A stretch of DNA of 64,000 bases, from contig NZ_PYFX01000003.1 in NCBI RefSeq assembly GCF_003020115.1, positions 744,001-808,000 of the forward strand, in the 5' to 3' direction. The notes beneath the pieces were generated by a model. That model was not told where the DNA came from and did not search any database. It saw nothing but the letters and a program-made list of their open reading frames with translations. Below, one piece after another: positions 8,595-19,135 of the stretch. How positions within the stretch are numbered: position 1 is the first letter of the stretch; each line of letters begins with the position of its first letter. Both the position numbers and the translations under genes were made by a program. Origin of the DNA: Bradyrhizobium sp. MOS002 (GTDB taxonomy: Bacteria; Pseudomonadota; Alphaproteobacteria; Rhizobiales; Xanthobacteraceae).

Positions 8595-8760
8595 CGATCT
8601 CTTTCCTTTGTGCTTTTTGTCAGCTTACAGGGATTGGCATTTGCGGCAAGGTGGCAACGGAGGCCATGCCCTGCCCTCGAGATGTGATCGGCGAATCATT
8701 TCGACTGGCGGAAATTGTGCTCTAATATGGACCTGTCCCTTCCCCATCAGAGCCCCGTCC

Positions 8761-9648
8761 ATGCCGCAACAATTCGATCGGTCCAAAGAAGATCTCGGCA
8801 ACGCGATCCATTTCGAGCACGTCAACATCCAGGTCCCGGACCAGCGGCTTGCCACGCTGTTCTATGTCGCAGGCCTCGGGCTCACCCGCGATCCGTATCT
8901 GATGGTGTCCGACACCAACATGTGGATCAACGCCGGACGGAGTCAGTTTCATCTGCCGAGCGGCCGGCCGCAGGTGCTGCGCGGTCATGTCGGGCTGATC
9001 ATCGCGGGCCGCGAGGCGCTGCTGGCGCGATTGGCGTCGGTCGCGAAGAAGCTCGAGGGCACGGCGTTCGCCTTCTCCGAGCATAACGATCATGTCGAGG
9101 CGATTTGTCCGTGGGGCAACCGCCTGCGCTGCTACGAGCCCGACGCCGCGCGCTTCGGCCGCATCGCGCTCGGCATTCCCTATGTCGAGTTCGACGTGCC
9201 GGTGGGATCCGCCGCGCGCATCTGCGCCTTCTATCCCGAGATCATGGGCATGCCATCAGAGCTGTGGAACGGCGACGGCGCGGTTGCCGCCGTGAAGACG
9301 GGCCGCGACCAGCATTTGTTGTTTCGCGAGACCGATCGGCCGCAAGGCGACTATGACGGCCACCATGTCCAGATGTACATCACCGATTTCTCCGGCCCAT
9401 ATCGCAAGCTGCTGGCGCGCGATTTGATCTCGCGCGAGGACAATCAGTACCAGTACCGCTTCTGCGACATCGTCGATCTCGACAGCGGCAAACCGCTGTT
9501 CACGGTCGAGCACGAGGTGCGTAGCGCCACCCACCCGATGTTCATGCGGCCGATGGTCAATCGCAATCCGGCGCTGAACAATCGCAATTACGCATCCGGC
9601 CACGATCAATCGCTTTGGGCGATGGGGCCGGACCAGTATGAGGGATAG
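8761..9648 (+). CDS. VOC (glyoxalase/dioxygenase-fold) family protein
   Basis: A 295-aa protein with two vicinal-oxygen-chelate modules. The first begins at about residue 16 (HFEHVNIQVPDQ...FYVAGLGL) and the second at about residue 140 (IPYVEFDVPVGS...FYPEIMGMP). Possible metal ligands are His19 and the His pair in GHHVQMYI. The ATG at 8761 is chosen because the VOC module starts soon after it; an earlier in-frame start at 8608 would add 51 unlikely residues. The function could be isomerase, dioxygenase or binding protein. Confidence 0.78.
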   Translation: MPQQFDRSKEDLGNAIHFEHVNIQVPDQRLATLFYVAGLGLTRDPYLMVSDTNMWINAGRSQFHLPSGRPQVLRGHVGLIIAGREALLARLASVAKKLEGTAFAFSEHNDHVEAICPWGNRLRCYEPDAARFGRIALGIPYVEFDVPVGSAARICAFYPEIMGMPSELWNGDGAVAAVKTGRDQHLLFRETDRPQGDYDGHHVQMYITDFSGPYRKLLARDLISREDNQYQYRFCDIVDLDSGKPLFTVEHEVRSATHPMFMRPMVNRNPALNNRNYASGHDQSLWAMGPDQYEG

Positions 9649-9665
9649 GTGATAACGAAGTCCCG

Positions 9666-9690
9666 GGCGGCTCCGCTGAGTGGAGCCGCC
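9666..9690. terminator. Hairpin between convergent genes
   Basis: A perfect 9-bp stem (GGCGGCTCC with GGAGCCGCC, 7-nt loop) lies 18 bp after the VOC gene and before the end of the convergent porin gene. A second, weaker hairpin (GGTGGG with CCCACC) follows at about 9709-9730. No long T run follows the first stem, so the terminator role is likely but not proved. Confidence 0.45.
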
Positions 9691-9757
9691 ACATGTTGCG
9701 TGCGCTCCGGTGGGACGGGCATGCCCCACCTTTCGCATCAGATGGGTTAGCGTCCCA

Positions 9758-11107
9758 TCAGAAGTGGACCTCGGTGCGCATGCCAAGAACCACGGCGTTG
9801 TCGGTCTTCACGCCCACGGCGTTATAGCCGCGCCCGCCGGGGTTGATGACATACTGGGCGTCGAACTTGAGGTTCAGCCAGCCGGTCGCCTGCCATCCAT
9901 ACCAGACTTCGAGCGGCACTTCGTTGCCGCCGGCGTTGGGACTGAGGGCAGCCGTGTTCACGTGAGTCGTGCCGACCGCGAAGCCGACTTCGTCCATGGG
10001 ACGCCAGCTGAACGTTCCGGTATGCCTGAAGCCCAGGGCGATCTGGTAATCCTGGTACGACGTCCGGTGATCGGCGACAGTCGTATTGAGGAAGGTATAC
10101 CAACCCTGCGCGCCCGGACCCTCAACGGTCAGCCGCTGCAGGATCGACTCGTAGACACCGTAGCGGCCGCGTTGATCGCTGATATTTTGATCGGGCACAC
10201 CGCCGACGCCCGGGACGGTGCTGATCACACCCGGAAGACCACCATCAATGGACGAGGCGCTGTCGTACCAGCCGCCAACTCTCCAGGTCCCGGTCAAGGG
10301 CCCCTTCGGCGTCCAGACCAACTCCACCGGCACCATCACGCCACTGGCGCGATTTGAGGCGGGAATGCCGGGCAAGAAGTAGACGCCAGGGTCTGACGTC
10401 GTCAGGTAACCCGGATTGGCGTCGTAGACACCGACCGACACCGTGAATTCCGGCGCGATCTTGTAATGCACGACACCGGCCCACTGGCTCACCGGCCAGT
10501 TGTAGATGTAGCCGCCCTGGATGTTGCCGGGCTGGCCGCCGCAGAAGGTCAGGTTGATGAACTCGCACAGGCCGAAGAAGAAGTCGGAGCCGACCGGAAG
10601 ACGGCCGCCTTTCAGTTCAAGGCGGTCATCGAAAAGCTTCTGCGAGTAGTAGAGCTGCGTCAGACGCAGGATATTGCCGCGGCCGAACACTTCGTTGGTC
10701 AGCTGCAGGGCGGGAATGTCCGCTTCGGTATTCAGATTCTTGCCGAAGCGATCGACCAGCGTGAGACCGACCGTGCCGCCGGGGATGCCGGCGAGTTTTC
10801 CCATGTCCAGCTTCGCACCAAACCACAACTGACCGGCGTTGGCTGCGGTGTTCCTGCTTCCACCCGACACGTTGCCGACGGATTCGTTGCCGAGCGTCAG
10901 GCCGATATCGATGCCCTGCTCCTTGAGCCTGGTCCTGCCGAGATCGCCGAACAGATACGGTCTCGTCCAGAAGTCGTCAGCCGTAGCATACGGAACAGGC
11001 GCAGCTTTGGTCGAAAAATCGGCCGCGTAGACTCCACCGCCAAACAGCGATGCAAAAGCAATCCCCACACCGCACACCCCTGCGGTGTTTATAAACCTGC
11101 GCAACAT
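9758..11107 (-). CDS. Carbohydrate porin, OprB family
   Basis: A 449-aa outer-membrane beta-barrel for sugar entry. The N-terminus has a signal peptide (MLRRFINTAGVCGVGIAF...VYAADF, cut probably after AYA-like VYA near residue 28). The body is rich in alternating aromatic and Gly strands (WFGAKLDMGKL, YGWQATGWLNLKFDAQYV) and ends in phenylalanine (RTEVHF), the usual barrel-assembly signal. It lies 132 bp downstream of the sugar ABC permease gene on the same strand, so it probably supplies the outer-membrane step for that transporter. Confidence 0.85.
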   Translation of the reverse strand: MLRRFINTAGVCGVGIAFASLFGGGVYAADFSTKAAPVPYATADDFWTRPYLFGDLGRTRLKEQGIDIGLTLGNESVGNVSGGSRNTAANAGQLWFGAKLDMGKLAGIPGGTVGLTLVDRFGKNLNTEADIPALQLTNEVFGRGNILRLTQLYYSQKLFDDRLELKGGRLPVGSDFFFGLCEFINLTFCGGQPGNIQGGYIYNWPVSQWAGVVHYKIAPEFTVSVGVYDANPGYLTTSDPGVYFLPGIPASNRASGVMVPVELVWTPKGPLTGTWRVGGWYDSASSIDGGLPGVISTVPGVGGVPDQNISDQRGRYGVYESILQRLTVEGPGAQGWYTFLNTTVADHRTSYQDYQIALGFRHTGTFSWRPMDEVGFAVGTTHVNTAALSPNAGGNEVPLEVWYGWQATGWLNLKFDAQYVINPGGRGYNAVGVKTDNAVVLGMRTEVHF

Positions 11108-11239
11108 TTTACTCGTCCTCCCGCCGTCTCAGGCTTTGCTTGTTTCGCCTCACGTCCCTGCCCAAAGCCCTCGAGCCTGGAACGCGCTCCTTCCCCAGCG
11201 GCCACCGACGCCCTTTGCGGCAACTGGAGTGTGGATCTG

Positions 11240-12297
11240 TCATGCCTGATCGCCCGTTCTCGCCGGCAACGCATCCGCGCCGCGCGGTGAGGCGCCCTGC
11301 TGGCCTTGCACAAGTGTCGATTTCGGTGCGGTGCGCGCGACGCCGGCCAGTGCCAGCTTGCGCCGCCGTCGCGCCTGCAATTGCTGATCCGCCAACACGC
11401 CGATCAGAATGACCGTGCCCATCACCGCGAAGTTCAGCGAGTTGGGAATGCCCAGGATGTTCACGAGGTTCTGCAGCACCTGCAGCAGCGCCGTGCCCAG
11501 CACGATACCGAGAATAGACCCTTCGCCGCCGCGCAGGCTGCACCCGCCCAGAACGGCGGCCGCGATCGCGTAGAGCTCGTAGAAATTTCCGAACGAGCTC
11601 GGAGACACCGAGTTCGTGTAGAACACGAACAAGACCGTCGAAACGCCGGCGAGCCCGCCGCTGATGATATAGGCGGTTGCGATCACGATGTTCGTGTTGA
11701 TGCCCGAGAAGCGCGCGGCTTCCTCGTTCTTGCCGACGGCATAAAGCCAGCGCCCGTAGACCGAGCGGTGCAGCAGCACGCCAAGGATCAGCGCAAGGAC
11801 GATCAGGAGGATGAAGGTGTTCGGGATTCCCGCCAAATTGCCCGAGGCGATGCTGCTCAGTGTCGCCGCCTCGTCGCCGTAACCGAAGCCGCGGGTCGAA
11901 TCGCTCGTGTAATAGCGGGCGGCGCCGCGATAGATCAGCAACCCACATAGCGTCACGATGAAGGGCTGCATTTTCAGCCGGGTGATCAGGAACCCCTGGA
12001 TGCCGCCGAGCACCAGCCCGCCCAGCAGCACGGCCAGCAGCGCCAGGGGCCACGGCACCTCGTAGGTCGTCAGAAGATCGACGAACACGACGCCGAGCAG
12101 CGCAAACATCGAGCCGAGCGACAGGTCGATGCCGCCGGTGATGATCACAAGCCCTTCGCCGAGCGCGAACACGCCGAAGAGACCGATCAGATTGGCCATG
12201 TTCAGCAAGTTCACCAGCGACAGAAAGGCGGGATTGATCGCGCCCGTGATGGCGGCGATCACGACCAGCAGCAATCCCAGACCAAGCTCTTTCCTGA

Positions 12298-12301
<4 letters not shown>
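11240..12301 (-). CDS. Sugar ABC transporter permease (RbsC-type)
   Basis: A 353-aa inner-membrane subunit of a CUT2 (ribose-type) importer with about ten hydrophobic helices. Family blocks seen are GLVIITGGIDLSLGSMFAL near residue 55 and LGGCSLRGGEGSILGIVLGT near residue 255. The C-terminal tail after about residue 305 (LQARRRRKL...) is basic and longer than usual. Its ATG overlaps the stop of the upstream ATPase gene by 4 bp, so the two are translationally coupled. Confidence 0.92.
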
Positions 12302-13824
<1,523 letters not shown>

Positions 13825-13875
13825 TCATTTCCTCCCGCACGACGCCCGGCGGCCGTGCCGCCGGGCGCCTGAAAC

Positions 13876-14841
13876 TCACTTCTTGAGGAGGTTCTTCATG
13901 TCCGCGGTGAACGCCGCGACGTTGGACTTGCTGATCACCTTGGTCGGCACGATCAGCTTGCCGCCCGCCGGGATCCATGACTTGTCGCCGTTCAGCGTCT
14001 TGATGATGTTGGTGGCGGAGAGGTAGCCGAACTCGTAGGGCTGCTGCACCACGGTCGATTCGATCGTGCCGTCGGAAACGCCCCGCAGCGTGCGCTGGTC
14101 CTCGTCGAAACCGACGATCTTCACCTTGCCGGCCTTGCCCGCCGCCTTGACCGCGTCATAGATCAGCGGTGTCTCGTAACTCCAGAGGCCGGACAACAGC
14201 GCGATGTCGGGATATTTGACGAGCACGTTCTCCATGTTCGCCTTGGCCTTGGCGAAGTCCACCTGGTCGGTGAACACGTCCACCAGCTCGACCTTGGTGC
14301 CGGCGATCGCGTCCTTGATGCCCTGCACCCGCTCGCGGGCATTGTCCGCATCCATCGTGCCGACAAACAGCGCGATCTTGCCGCCGTTCGGCAACGCCTT
14401 CTTGATCTCTTCGCCCGCTTGCCGTCCGGCCGCGACGTTGTCGGTGCCGATATAGGCGAGGCGATTGCTCTGCGGCGCATCGCTATCCGTCGTGATCAAC
14501 ACGGTCTTGGCAGCAACCTTGTTGAGCTGTTCGGTTGCGTGCGGCGCATCGTCCACCGAGATCGAGATGCCGGCGACGCCGCGCACCAGCAGGTCGTCCA
14601 GCTCGCGCCGCTGGCCCGCCGCGGTCGCCTCGTTGGTGACGATCAACTGGATATCGTATTCCGGATGCTCCTTCTGAGCCTTCTCGAGCCCTCGGCCCGC
14701 GATGGTCCAGAAATCGGCCGCGGCATTGGTCACCAGCGCGATGGTCTTTTTCTGCTGGGCCTGCACCGCCCCCGTGGCAACCGCCAGCGCAGCTGCGGTC
14801 GCAAACAGCGGCACCATTAGTTTCTTCATCGGTCCGTTCAT
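13876..14841 (-). CDS. Sugar ABC transporter substrate-binding protein (periplasmic)
   Basis: A 321-aa periplasmic binding protein of the ribose/galactose type (Peripla_BP_4). The start at 14841 (MNGPMKKLMV) is chosen for its GGGAGG site with 5-nt spacing; an in-frame Met at 14829 gives MKKLMVPLF. The signal peptide ends at about VQAQQ. Family features include TNAAADFWTIAGRG, the ELDDLLVRGVAGISISV strand, YIGTDN and VKIVGFDEDQ. It is the first gene of the ABC operon, divergent from the ROK regulator. The ligand is unknown; a pentose or related sugar is possible. Confidence 0.9.
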   Translation of the reverse strand: MNGPMKKLMVPLFATAAALAVATGAVQAQQKKTIALVTNAAADFWTIAGRGLEKAQKEHPEYDIQLIVTNEATAAGQRRELDDLLVRGVAGISISVDDAPHATEQLNKVAAKTVLITTDSDAPQSNRLAYIGTDNVAAGRQAGEEIKKALPNGGKIALFVGTMDADNARERVQGIKDAIAGTKVELVDVFTDQVDFAKAKANMENVLVKYPDIALLSGLWSYETPLIYDAVKAAGKAGKVKIVGFDEDQRTLRGVSDGTIESTVVQQPYEFGYLSATNIIKTLNGDKSWIPAGGKLIVPTKVISKSNVAAFTADMKNLLKK

Positions 14842-15068
14842 GTACACCTCCCTTGGTCACCCCCGGTTGAGGGGTTCACAGCGCTTATGCGCCATCTTTT
14901 ATTTACGTCGCGAACAAATGCCGCAGGGCAAACCAGCCGGTTCAGGATGTACTCGCCCCTTCTTCAAGTCTAAATAGTACAGGAGGTACGATAATAGTAA
15001 ATATGGCTGCTGAAAACGACTCCGATTGTGCTTTTCCCGTCACATTCGCGTCTCACCTCATCTATTAA

Positions 15069-15083
15069 ATTTATGTTATGAAT
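15069..15083. promoter_or_regulatory. Possible ROK-regulator operator (AT-rich dyad)
   Basis: The 254-bp gap between the divergent ABC operon and the ROK gene is far more AT-rich than its surroundings. The dyad ATTTATGTTATGAAT (arms matching at 5 of 6 positions) sits just before the ROK ribosome site (AAAGAGG). AT-rich inverted repeats are usual operators of ROK repressors, so autoregulation and control of the transporter are inferred. A second AT-rich stretch with GTAC-N5-GTAC lies near 14977-14990. Confidence 0.4.
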
Positions 15084-15095
15084 TAAAGAGGCAGC

Positions 15096-16358
15096 ATGGT
15101 TGACCAAATTGAGCCGTCCAGACGCGGATCGAACACGGCCCGGGAATCCAACCGCGGCCGTCTCGTCGAAGTCTTGCGACGCCAGGGGCCGCTGCCGCGC
15201 GTCGCGCTCGCCCGGAGTACAGGGCTGAGCTTCCCGGCCGTTTCCGGCCTGACGTCGCGGCTGATCGCAGAGGAGCTGCTCTGCGAGACCGAGACGGCGG
15301 CACCTCCCTGGTCCGAGGACGGCGAGGACGAGGATGCGGACGGGCCGAATGGCCGTCGCCGTGGCCGCCCGGCCGTACTGCTGACCCTGAACCCGGAGTT
15401 CGGGCGCATCGCCGCGGTCTCCGTGCGCATGAACCTGATCGAGACGCTGATCGCGGATTTCCGGGGCTCCGGCGTAGCGCAGTCGCGACTTGTACTGTCG
15501 ACGCGTGCTCTCGATGCAGGCGCGCTGCGCGATCTCGTGATCGCGCAGATCAATGCGCTGCTGGATGCGACTGCGACGCCGCGCGATCGGCTGTTGGGAA
15601 TCGGGATTGCGCTCCAAGGCATCGTAAACGTCGACACCGGCACGACGCTGTGGAGTCCCGCGCTGTCGATCACCGAAGTCGATCTCGCGACGCCGATACG
15701 TCAGGCTTTCGGGGTCGAGGTCGTGATGGCGAACGACGCTGTCGCGGTCGCGCTCGCCATCACGGCGGCCGAACCGGCATTGGCGCAAGGCCTCTCGGCC
15801 ACGATCATGGTCGGTCACGGCATCGGGATGGGCGTCGTTGCCGATGGTGAAGCACGCTGGGGCGCCGGCAGCGAGATCGGCCATGTCAAGCTGGCGCCGG
15901 ACGGCCCGCAATGCCGCTGCGGCCAGCGCGGCTGCATCGAGGCTTATCTTGCCGATTATGCGCTCTACCGCGACGCCCGCACCTTTCTCGACCTGCCGCC
16001 GGCGGACTCGCAGCAGCCATCCGAAGGACAGATGGCCCTGCTGCGCGAGCGCGCACTGGGCGGCGATCCACGTCTCGAGCATCTATTCCAGCAGGCAGGT
16101 CGCGCGCTTGCGGAGGCGGTCGCCGCAACGATATCCGTGCTGCGACCACACCATGTCATCCTGGCGGGTCCAGGCCTGATGGCATTCGACATGATGCGCC
16201 ACGCCTATGAGGAGCGGCTTGAGCAGGCGGTGTTGCCATGGCTGCTCAGGTCCACGGCGATCCATCTGCGTCCAAGCGAGTCGGCGGTCATTGTCGAGGG
16301 CATGGTGCGACGGACGCTGCGGGTCGTCGACCAAAACCACATGGAAGCGACCGAGTAG
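15096..16358 (+). CDS. ROK family transcriptional regulator
   Basis: A 420-aa sugar-responsive regulator of the NagC/XylR(Mlc) type. An N-terminal winged helix-turn-helix lies at about residues 15-70 (LVEVLRRQGPLPRVALARSTGLSFPAVSGLTSRL). An acidic insertion (EDGEDEDADG) follows, then the ROK kinase-like fold with GIGIALQGIVN and GHGIGMGVV. The zinc motif CRCGQRGCIEAY is complete, near residue 271. Divergence from the ABC operon across an AT-rich gap indicates that it represses that operon until the sugar binds. An AAAGAGG ribosome site supports the start. Confidence 0.92.
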   Translation: MVDQIEPSRRGSNTARESNRGRLVEVLRRQGPLPRVALARSTGLSFPAVSGLTSRLIAEELLCETETAAPPWSEDGEDEDADGPNGRRRGRPAVLLTLNPEFGRIAAVSVRMNLIETLIADFRGSGVAQSRLVLSTRALDAGALRDLVIAQINALLDATATPRDRLLGIGIALQGIVNVDTGTTLWSPALSITEVDLATPIRQAFGVEVVMANDAVAVALAITAAEPALAQGLSATIMVGHGIGMGVVADGEARWGAGSEIGHVKLAPDGPQCRCGQRGCIEAYLADYALYRDARTFLDLPPADSQQPSEGQMALLRERALGGDPRLEHLFQQAGRALAEAVAATISVLRPHHVILAGPGLMAFDMMRHAYEERLEQAVLPWLLRSTAIHLRPSESAVIVEGMVRRTLRVVDQNHMEATE

Positions 16359-16379
16359 CCGCCGCGAGCCGCGGCGCGC

Positions 16380-16420
16380 TGGCTGGGGCGGAAGGGATCG
16401 AACCTCCGAATGGCGGGATC
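16380..16420 (-). repeat. Partial tRNA-Gln copy (3' half): putative att site of a small islet
   Basis: These 41 bp match the 3' part of the intact tRNA-Gln gene (18793-18833) with only two differences. The match runs exactly from the encoded CCA end to the anticodon. There is no 5' half, so this is not a working tRNA. Integrases that target tRNA genes leave just such a 3'-half repeat at the far end of the inserted DNA. It starts 22 bp after the ROK gene. Confidence 0.75.
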
Positions 16421-16499
16421 GCCAGCGCCATTTGGCTCGGCATCGCCATCTACAACGCCTGGCCACTGAAATGCATCTCCTACCTGGAGGACTGCTGCA

Positions 16500-17300
16500 T
16501 CAAGGCGGAGGCGCCGAAGCAATGGCTTGGCTCAGTCGCGAAGGCTCAATCCCGAACATTTCTCGAAAGCTGGCACTGAAGTGAGCCGAGGATGAAAAAC
16601 CCGTTGCGAGCGCGGCATCTGTAAGCCTCGCGCCAGCGCGCATCATTCGAATGGCCGCTCCCATAGACACCCACATGCGATACCGGCGAAATGGGATCCC
16701 GACGTCGCGCTTGAAGATGTGCATGAGACGGGACTCGGACAATTCTAGTTCCTTGGCGATGGACGCCAAGGACGTCCGGGCGGCCGGCTCGGCATGAAGT
16801 TGTTCAATCAACCGCGCGATCCGACAATCAATGCCGCCAGGCGCGGGGGCGTTGAGGTGCTCAACGAGCTCGACGCGCGCCTTCCTCCAGTCGATCACCC
16901 CATCCGATAGCCGAGTGGATAATTCGATCAGCTCATTTTCGACGCTCAGGTCGAATGAGGCTCTTGGTGTCCGCTCGGCTGCAAGCGCCTGCAGGTGCTC
17001 CAGGTCGCGGCTGCGCGCATCCACATAAAGGAAAGCAATGCGGCCCCGCCCAATATGGAAATGATGCAACATATTCGGCGGGATCAACGCAGTCCGGCAA
17101 CTGCGATAAGCGGAGTTTTGCATCTTCGGATTGCTGGCAACGCCGAATGGTCGATCGACGCCAATTGCCAGCACGGCTACGGCGTTCCGATGAGGGCTCA
17201 GTCGAAAACTCGGGCCGACGTAGAAGGCACGTGCTCCCCAGGAAAAAAGCAGCCCGGACGCAGCAGGTTTTTGAAAGCGACTGTTTCCCATGTCGGGCAT
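16500..17300 (-). CDS. AraC family transcriptional regulator
   Basis: A 266-aa regulator with a C-terminal double helix-turn-helix of the AraC type at about residues 170-260 (SLASIAKELELSESRLMHIFKRDVGIPF and DAALATGFSSSAHFSASFREMFGIEPS). The N-terminal half looks like a small cupin sensor (LIPPNMLHHFHIGRGR). The ATG at 17300 has a TGGAGG site; a longer frame to 17495 would run into the divergent GST gene. The start lies only 9 bp from the GST start, so it probably controls that gene and itself. It lies inside the tRNA-bounded islet. Confidence 0.85.
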   Translation of the reverse strand: MPDMGNSRFQKPAASGLLFSWGARAFYVGPSFRLSPHRNAVAVLAIGVDRPFGVASNPKMQNSAYRSCRTALIPPNMLHHFHIGRGRIAFLYVDARSRDLEHLQALAAERTPRASFDLSVENELIELSTRLSDGVIDWRKARVELVEHLNAPAPGGIDCRIARLIEQLHAEPAARTSLASIAKELELSESRLMHIFKRDVGIPFRRYRMWVSMGAAIRMMRAGARLTDAALATGFSSSAHFSASFREMFGIEPSRLSQAIASAPPP

Positions 17301-17309
17301 AATACCTCC

Positions 17310-18113
17310 ATGAACGATTTGACGCTCTATCACAATCTCGCTTCCGCATCGTCGCAGAAGGTCCGCCTGACTTTGGCGGAAAAGAAGCTGGACGTTCGAA
17401 GCGTAGAAATATCGCTGGGAGGCGAGCAGCACACGCCAGGTTACCGTGCCGTCAACCCAGCCGGCGTCGTGCCGACGCTGGTGCACAAGGGCCACCGCAT
17501 GTTCGAAACGGGCGCCATTCTCGAATATCTAGATGAGGTGTTTCCGTCTCCGCCGTTGAGCCCTTCCGACCCGGTCTTGCGGCAGCGGATGCGTGCTCAC
17601 ATCTGCCGGCTCAATGAAGTCAACCATCCGGCCAATGGTATGATGCACTATGCGATACTCGCGCGGCCGGCTCTTCTCCAGTTGCCTTCCGACCGGCTAG
17701 AGGCGCTGTTGGCCGCGATGCCTAACGAGCGAGACCGGAAATTGCGCCGGGCAGCCGTGAGCCAGGGCCTAAAGGCAATGGAGTTCGCTGATGCCGTGCG
17801 CACTCAAGAGCAGATGCTCGACACATTCGAGCAAATGCTGGGCCGCACCTCCTACCTGATCAACGATGACGTGACCCTGCTCGATCTCACGGCGCTGCCT
17901 TACATCGCCCGGCTCGACCAGATGGGGCTGATTGAGTTGATCACGAACTGTGATCGGCCTCATCTTGCGGCCTGGTACGCGCGCATGAAGCTTCGCCCCT
18001 CGTGGGAGGCCAGCTTCGCCTTTCTCGCGGCCGGCCCCTTCAAGGATTGGCCGACAATGGGTCGCGCGACGATGCCAAGCATCCTGCCGCTGCTGCGCAG
18101 ACCGCCGACATGA
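17310..18113 (+). CDS. Glutathione S-transferase family protein
   Basis: A 267-aa protein with an N-terminal thioredoxin-like GST domain (residues 1-80: LYHNLASASSQKVRLTLAEK, NPAGVVPTLVHKG, FETGAILEYLDEVF) and an alpha-helical C-terminal domain up to about residue 250. The SASSQKVR segment gives a candidate catalytic Ser. The C-terminal part is longer than usual by about 40 residues. No good ribosome site precedes the ATG, since the upstream purines belong to the opposite-strand AraC gene. The likely role is conjugation or isomerisation of an electrophile under AraC control; the substrate is unknown. Confidence 0.85.
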   Translation: MNDLTLYHNLASASSQKVRLTLAEKKLDVRSVEISLGGEQHTPGYRAVNPAGVVPTLVHKGHRMFETGAILEYLDEVFPSPPLSPSDPVLRQRMRAHICRLNEVNHPANGMMHYAILARPALLQLPSDRLEALLAAMPNERDRKLRRAAVSQGLKAMEFADAVRTQEQMLDTFEQMLGRTSYLINDDVTLLDLTALPYIARLDQMGLIELITNCDRPHLAAWYARMKLRPSWEASFAFLAAGPFKDWPTMGRATMPSILPLLRRPPT

Positions 18114-18123
18114 CAAATGGCAC

Positions 18124-18150
18124 CCTTCGGACCTCGCTGAGGTCCGAAGG
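18124..18150 (+). terminator. Strong hairpin after the GST gene
   Basis: A perfect 12-bp stem (CCTTCGGACCTC with GAGGTCCGAAGG, 3-nt loop) starts 10 bp after the GST stop. There is no T run, so it may act as a transcript-stabilising or Rho-assisted end rather than a classic intrinsic terminator. Confidence 0.5.
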
Positions 18151-18263
18151 CGGTGAACCGCACCGGGCGCTCGTTTGCGAGAGCGTCCAGACCGCCAAAG
18201 AGCAATCGAGCCCGCCGTCCCCCTCCGTTCGAAGTTTTCCCGAAATCAACTATGGAGTACGCC

Positions 18264-18617
18264 ATGACCGACACCATCATGCCATCAAAGCAGGAACAAC
18301 CGCCGGCCATTGCCGCTCCGAAAGACGCACGGCCTGTCATTGTGACTCTCGACATGACCGCTCGCAACGCGGAGGCCTTAAAGCAGCACCTGCTGACGGT
18401 CATACCAGTGACACGGAAGGCCGCGGGGCAACGATTCAGCTGGTCGACTCAGGATCCGGAAAACGCCGCCCGTTTCACCCTGATCCAGGAATGGCAAAGC
18501 CTCGCGCAGCAGCAGGGTTACATCGCGTGGCGGACACAAAGGGGCGATCTTACCACTCTTCTGGATATGCTTGAGGCTCCTCCACGCATTGAAATACGAG
18601 AAGTCTTCGATCGTTGA
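18264..18617 (+). CDS. ABM (antibiotic biosynthesis monooxygenase)-like domain protein
   Basis: A 117-aa protein that looks like a single dimeric alpha+beta-barrel of the ABM/YgiN type. A beta strand (PVIVTLDMTARNAEALKQHLL) is followed by FSWSTQDPENAARFTLIQEW and a helix-strand pair. The first 22 residues are an unstructured extension. The ATG at 18264 has a GGAG site at 18254-18257. Members may be quinol or heme-related monooxygenases, or small-molecule binding proteins. It is the last gene of the islet and lies 150 bp after GST, beyond a hairpin. Confidence 0.65.
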   Translation: MTDTIMPSKQEQPPAIAAPKDARPVIVTLDMTARNAEALKQHLLTVIPVTRKAAGQRFSWSTQDPENAARFTLIQEWQSLAQQQGYIAWRTQRGDLTTLLDMLEAPPRIEIREVFDR

Positions 18618-18792
18618 GGGGGAACGTGCATCCACTCCAGCAGAGCAAAGGAGGCTCGACAATTCCATCAGCAAACGCCGGTATCGTCGATGGCGAGGAC
18701 GTTCGCCGGCTGTTGCAGACCAACTGCAAGCTGCAGTCGGCGGGACCTGATCGAACACCGAAGAAAGGACAGGATAGATGAGCGTTATCAAG

Positions 18793-18867
18793 TGGCTGGG
18801 GCGGGAGGGATCGAACCTCCGAATGGCGGAATCAAAATCCGCTGCCTTACCACTTGGCTACGCCCCA
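18793..18867 (-). tRNA. tRNA-Gln (anticodon TTG)
   Basis: Read on the minus strand, a 75-nt cloverleaf includes an encoded CCA. The acceptor stem is TGGGGCG with CGCCCCA. The anticodon stem GCGGA/TCCGC encloses loop TTTTGAT with anticodon TTG (plus-strand CAA at 18833-18835), and the T arm carries GTTCGATCC. Its 3' end points at the islet, whose other end carries a 41-bp copy of the tRNA 3' half. The region between the tRNA and the next gene at 19136 shows nothing else I can name. Confidence 0.97.
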
Positions 18868-19135
18868 TCAGGCCCTCGGGAACGGCGGCGAGACGAGCGT
18901 CCGCGGATTCCCTCGAGTGGTGCCGGTCTATAGCGAGAGGCGGGGCATTTCAACCGCCCGGAGGGGCAAAATACCACGGGCGCCGGTGGCGCCGCGCCAT
19001 GCCTTATATGAGCGCTACGCCTCCCCGTTCCCGACAGCCGCTCCGCCACCCGTCCTGACAGTTGAGACCTCCCCCGTTTCATGGGAATACGGCGGCAAGA
19101 ACTATCCCGCCAAGACCTGTCCCCGGGAGTGAGCC

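Noticed and set aside
16380-16420. Second tRNA-Gln gene
   Set aside because: Only the 3' half from anticodon to CCA is present and there is no D arm or acceptor 5' strand, so it cannot fold. It is treated as an att-like repeat.
18690-19058. Plus-strand frame with GAGGIEPPNGGIK start
   Set aside because: This peptide is a read-through of the tRNA-Gln gene on the opposite strand, a well-known false protein. The tRNA explains it fully.
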